Source of the DNA: Gemmatimonadota bacterium | Lineage (GTDB): Bacteria; Gemmatimonadota; Gemmatimonadetes; Longimicrobiales; Gaopeijiaceae | Direction: 5' to 3' | Length of the DNA: 64,000 nt | NCBI GenBank assembly: GCA_012960225.1 | Contig: DUBS01000041.1 | Span: forward strand, 18,267 to 82,266 | In this document: positions 63,932 through 64,000 of the stretch, in pieces | How positions within the stretch are numbered: position 1 is the first letter of the stretch | How the letters are laid out: every line of letters starts with the position of its first letter | Translations under genes and position numbers: made by a program | Notes under the pieces: model-generated | Told to the model about the DNA's origin: nothing | Database searches by the model: none | What the model saw: only the letters and a program-made list of their open reading frames with translations

Positions 63932-64000
63932 CTACTCGGACTCCTCTTCTTCCTCAGCTGGCTCTTCAACAGCTTCTTCCTCAGCTGGCTCTTCAACAGC
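63932..64000 (-). CDS. rpsP: 30S ribosomal protein S16, C-terminal acidic tail (partial)
   Basis: The last 22 codons of a frame entering from the right edge, ending at TAG (63932-63934). They encode an acidic repeat AVEEPAEEE twice, then EEESE. The identity is inferred from position, since rpsP normally precedes rimM and many bacterial S16 proteins have an acidic or low-complexity C-terminal tail. The tail is written by two exact copies of a 27-base DNA repeat. The stop lies in an 8-bp palindrome (63922-63942). Confidence 0.65.
   Translation of the reverse strand, partial: AVEEPAEEEAVEEPAEEEEESE

Overview
The window is a gene-dense bacterial chromosome segment of roughly balanced base composition (about half G+C by eye). 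Most genes are single-copy housekeeping genes. Several traits point to an uncultured member of Gemmatimonadota or a close relative. These are a small lipoprotein shaped like a TonB plug, a secreted metalloprotease/TolB-propeller/beta-barrel protein, a fused alpha-beta 2-oxoacid dehydrogenase E1, a DUF2723 membrane protein, a B12-dependent ribonucleotide reductase, and many secreted M28/M19 peptidases and lipoproteins. The phylum is an inference from gene content, not a placement. I saw no CRISPR array, transposase, integrase, phage gene or rRNA.

Layout. 1-1854 (minus): start of tuf and four tRNAs in the classical order Thr(TGT)-Tyr-Gly-Thr(GGT)-tuf, interrupted by about 1.35 kb that holds a small lipoprotein gene. 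1910-12020 (minus): cysS-pyrF-pyrD-amidase-smpB-BrkB-YtxH, then pgi-metallohydrolase-pyk. 12212-18378: RNase D, a DksA-like regulator, an iron-trafficking-like protein, ornithine aminotransferase, nitrilase, an M28 peptidase and a lipoprotein. 18411-29365: nrdJ with a promoter, NrdR box and leader hairpin, a large protease/beta-barrel protein, a glycosyltransferase-like membrane protein, murQ and ggt. 29611-37539 (minus): ccdA, a cardiolipin synthase-like enzyme, agmatinase, Fur, an unknown protein, nrnA, a CoaE-PHP fusion, a VTT membrane protein and a GspG-like protein, many with overlapping ends.

37664-50653: a DUF255 thioredoxin-domain protein, fused 2-oxoacid dehydrogenase E1, a small outer-membrane barrel, a ThiF/MoeB-rhodanese fusion, a DUF2723 protein, a secreted RidA protein, an alpha/beta hydrolase, an MBL-rhodanese protein and an M19 dipeptidase. 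50737-54609 (minus): leuACD preceded by a complete attenuator (promoter, Leu/Val-rich leader peptide, antiterminator and terminator). 54859-58901: a penicillin acylase family protein and a PQQ dehydrogenase. 58996-59340: an intact tRNA-Lys(TTT) lying inside the two separated halves of another tRNA-Lys(TTT). 59423-64000: the rpsP-rimM-trmD-rplS-rnhB ribosomal cluster, split by two oppositely oriented genes (an M28 peptidase and threonine dehydratase).

No multi-gene defence or mobile system is visible. The observations that stand out are the interrupted tRNA-Lys locus, the leu attenuator, the CoaE-PHP fusion and the nrdJ control region. Functional names rest on motifs read by eye. Starts were chosen from Shine-Dalgarno (SD) spacing where it was informative.
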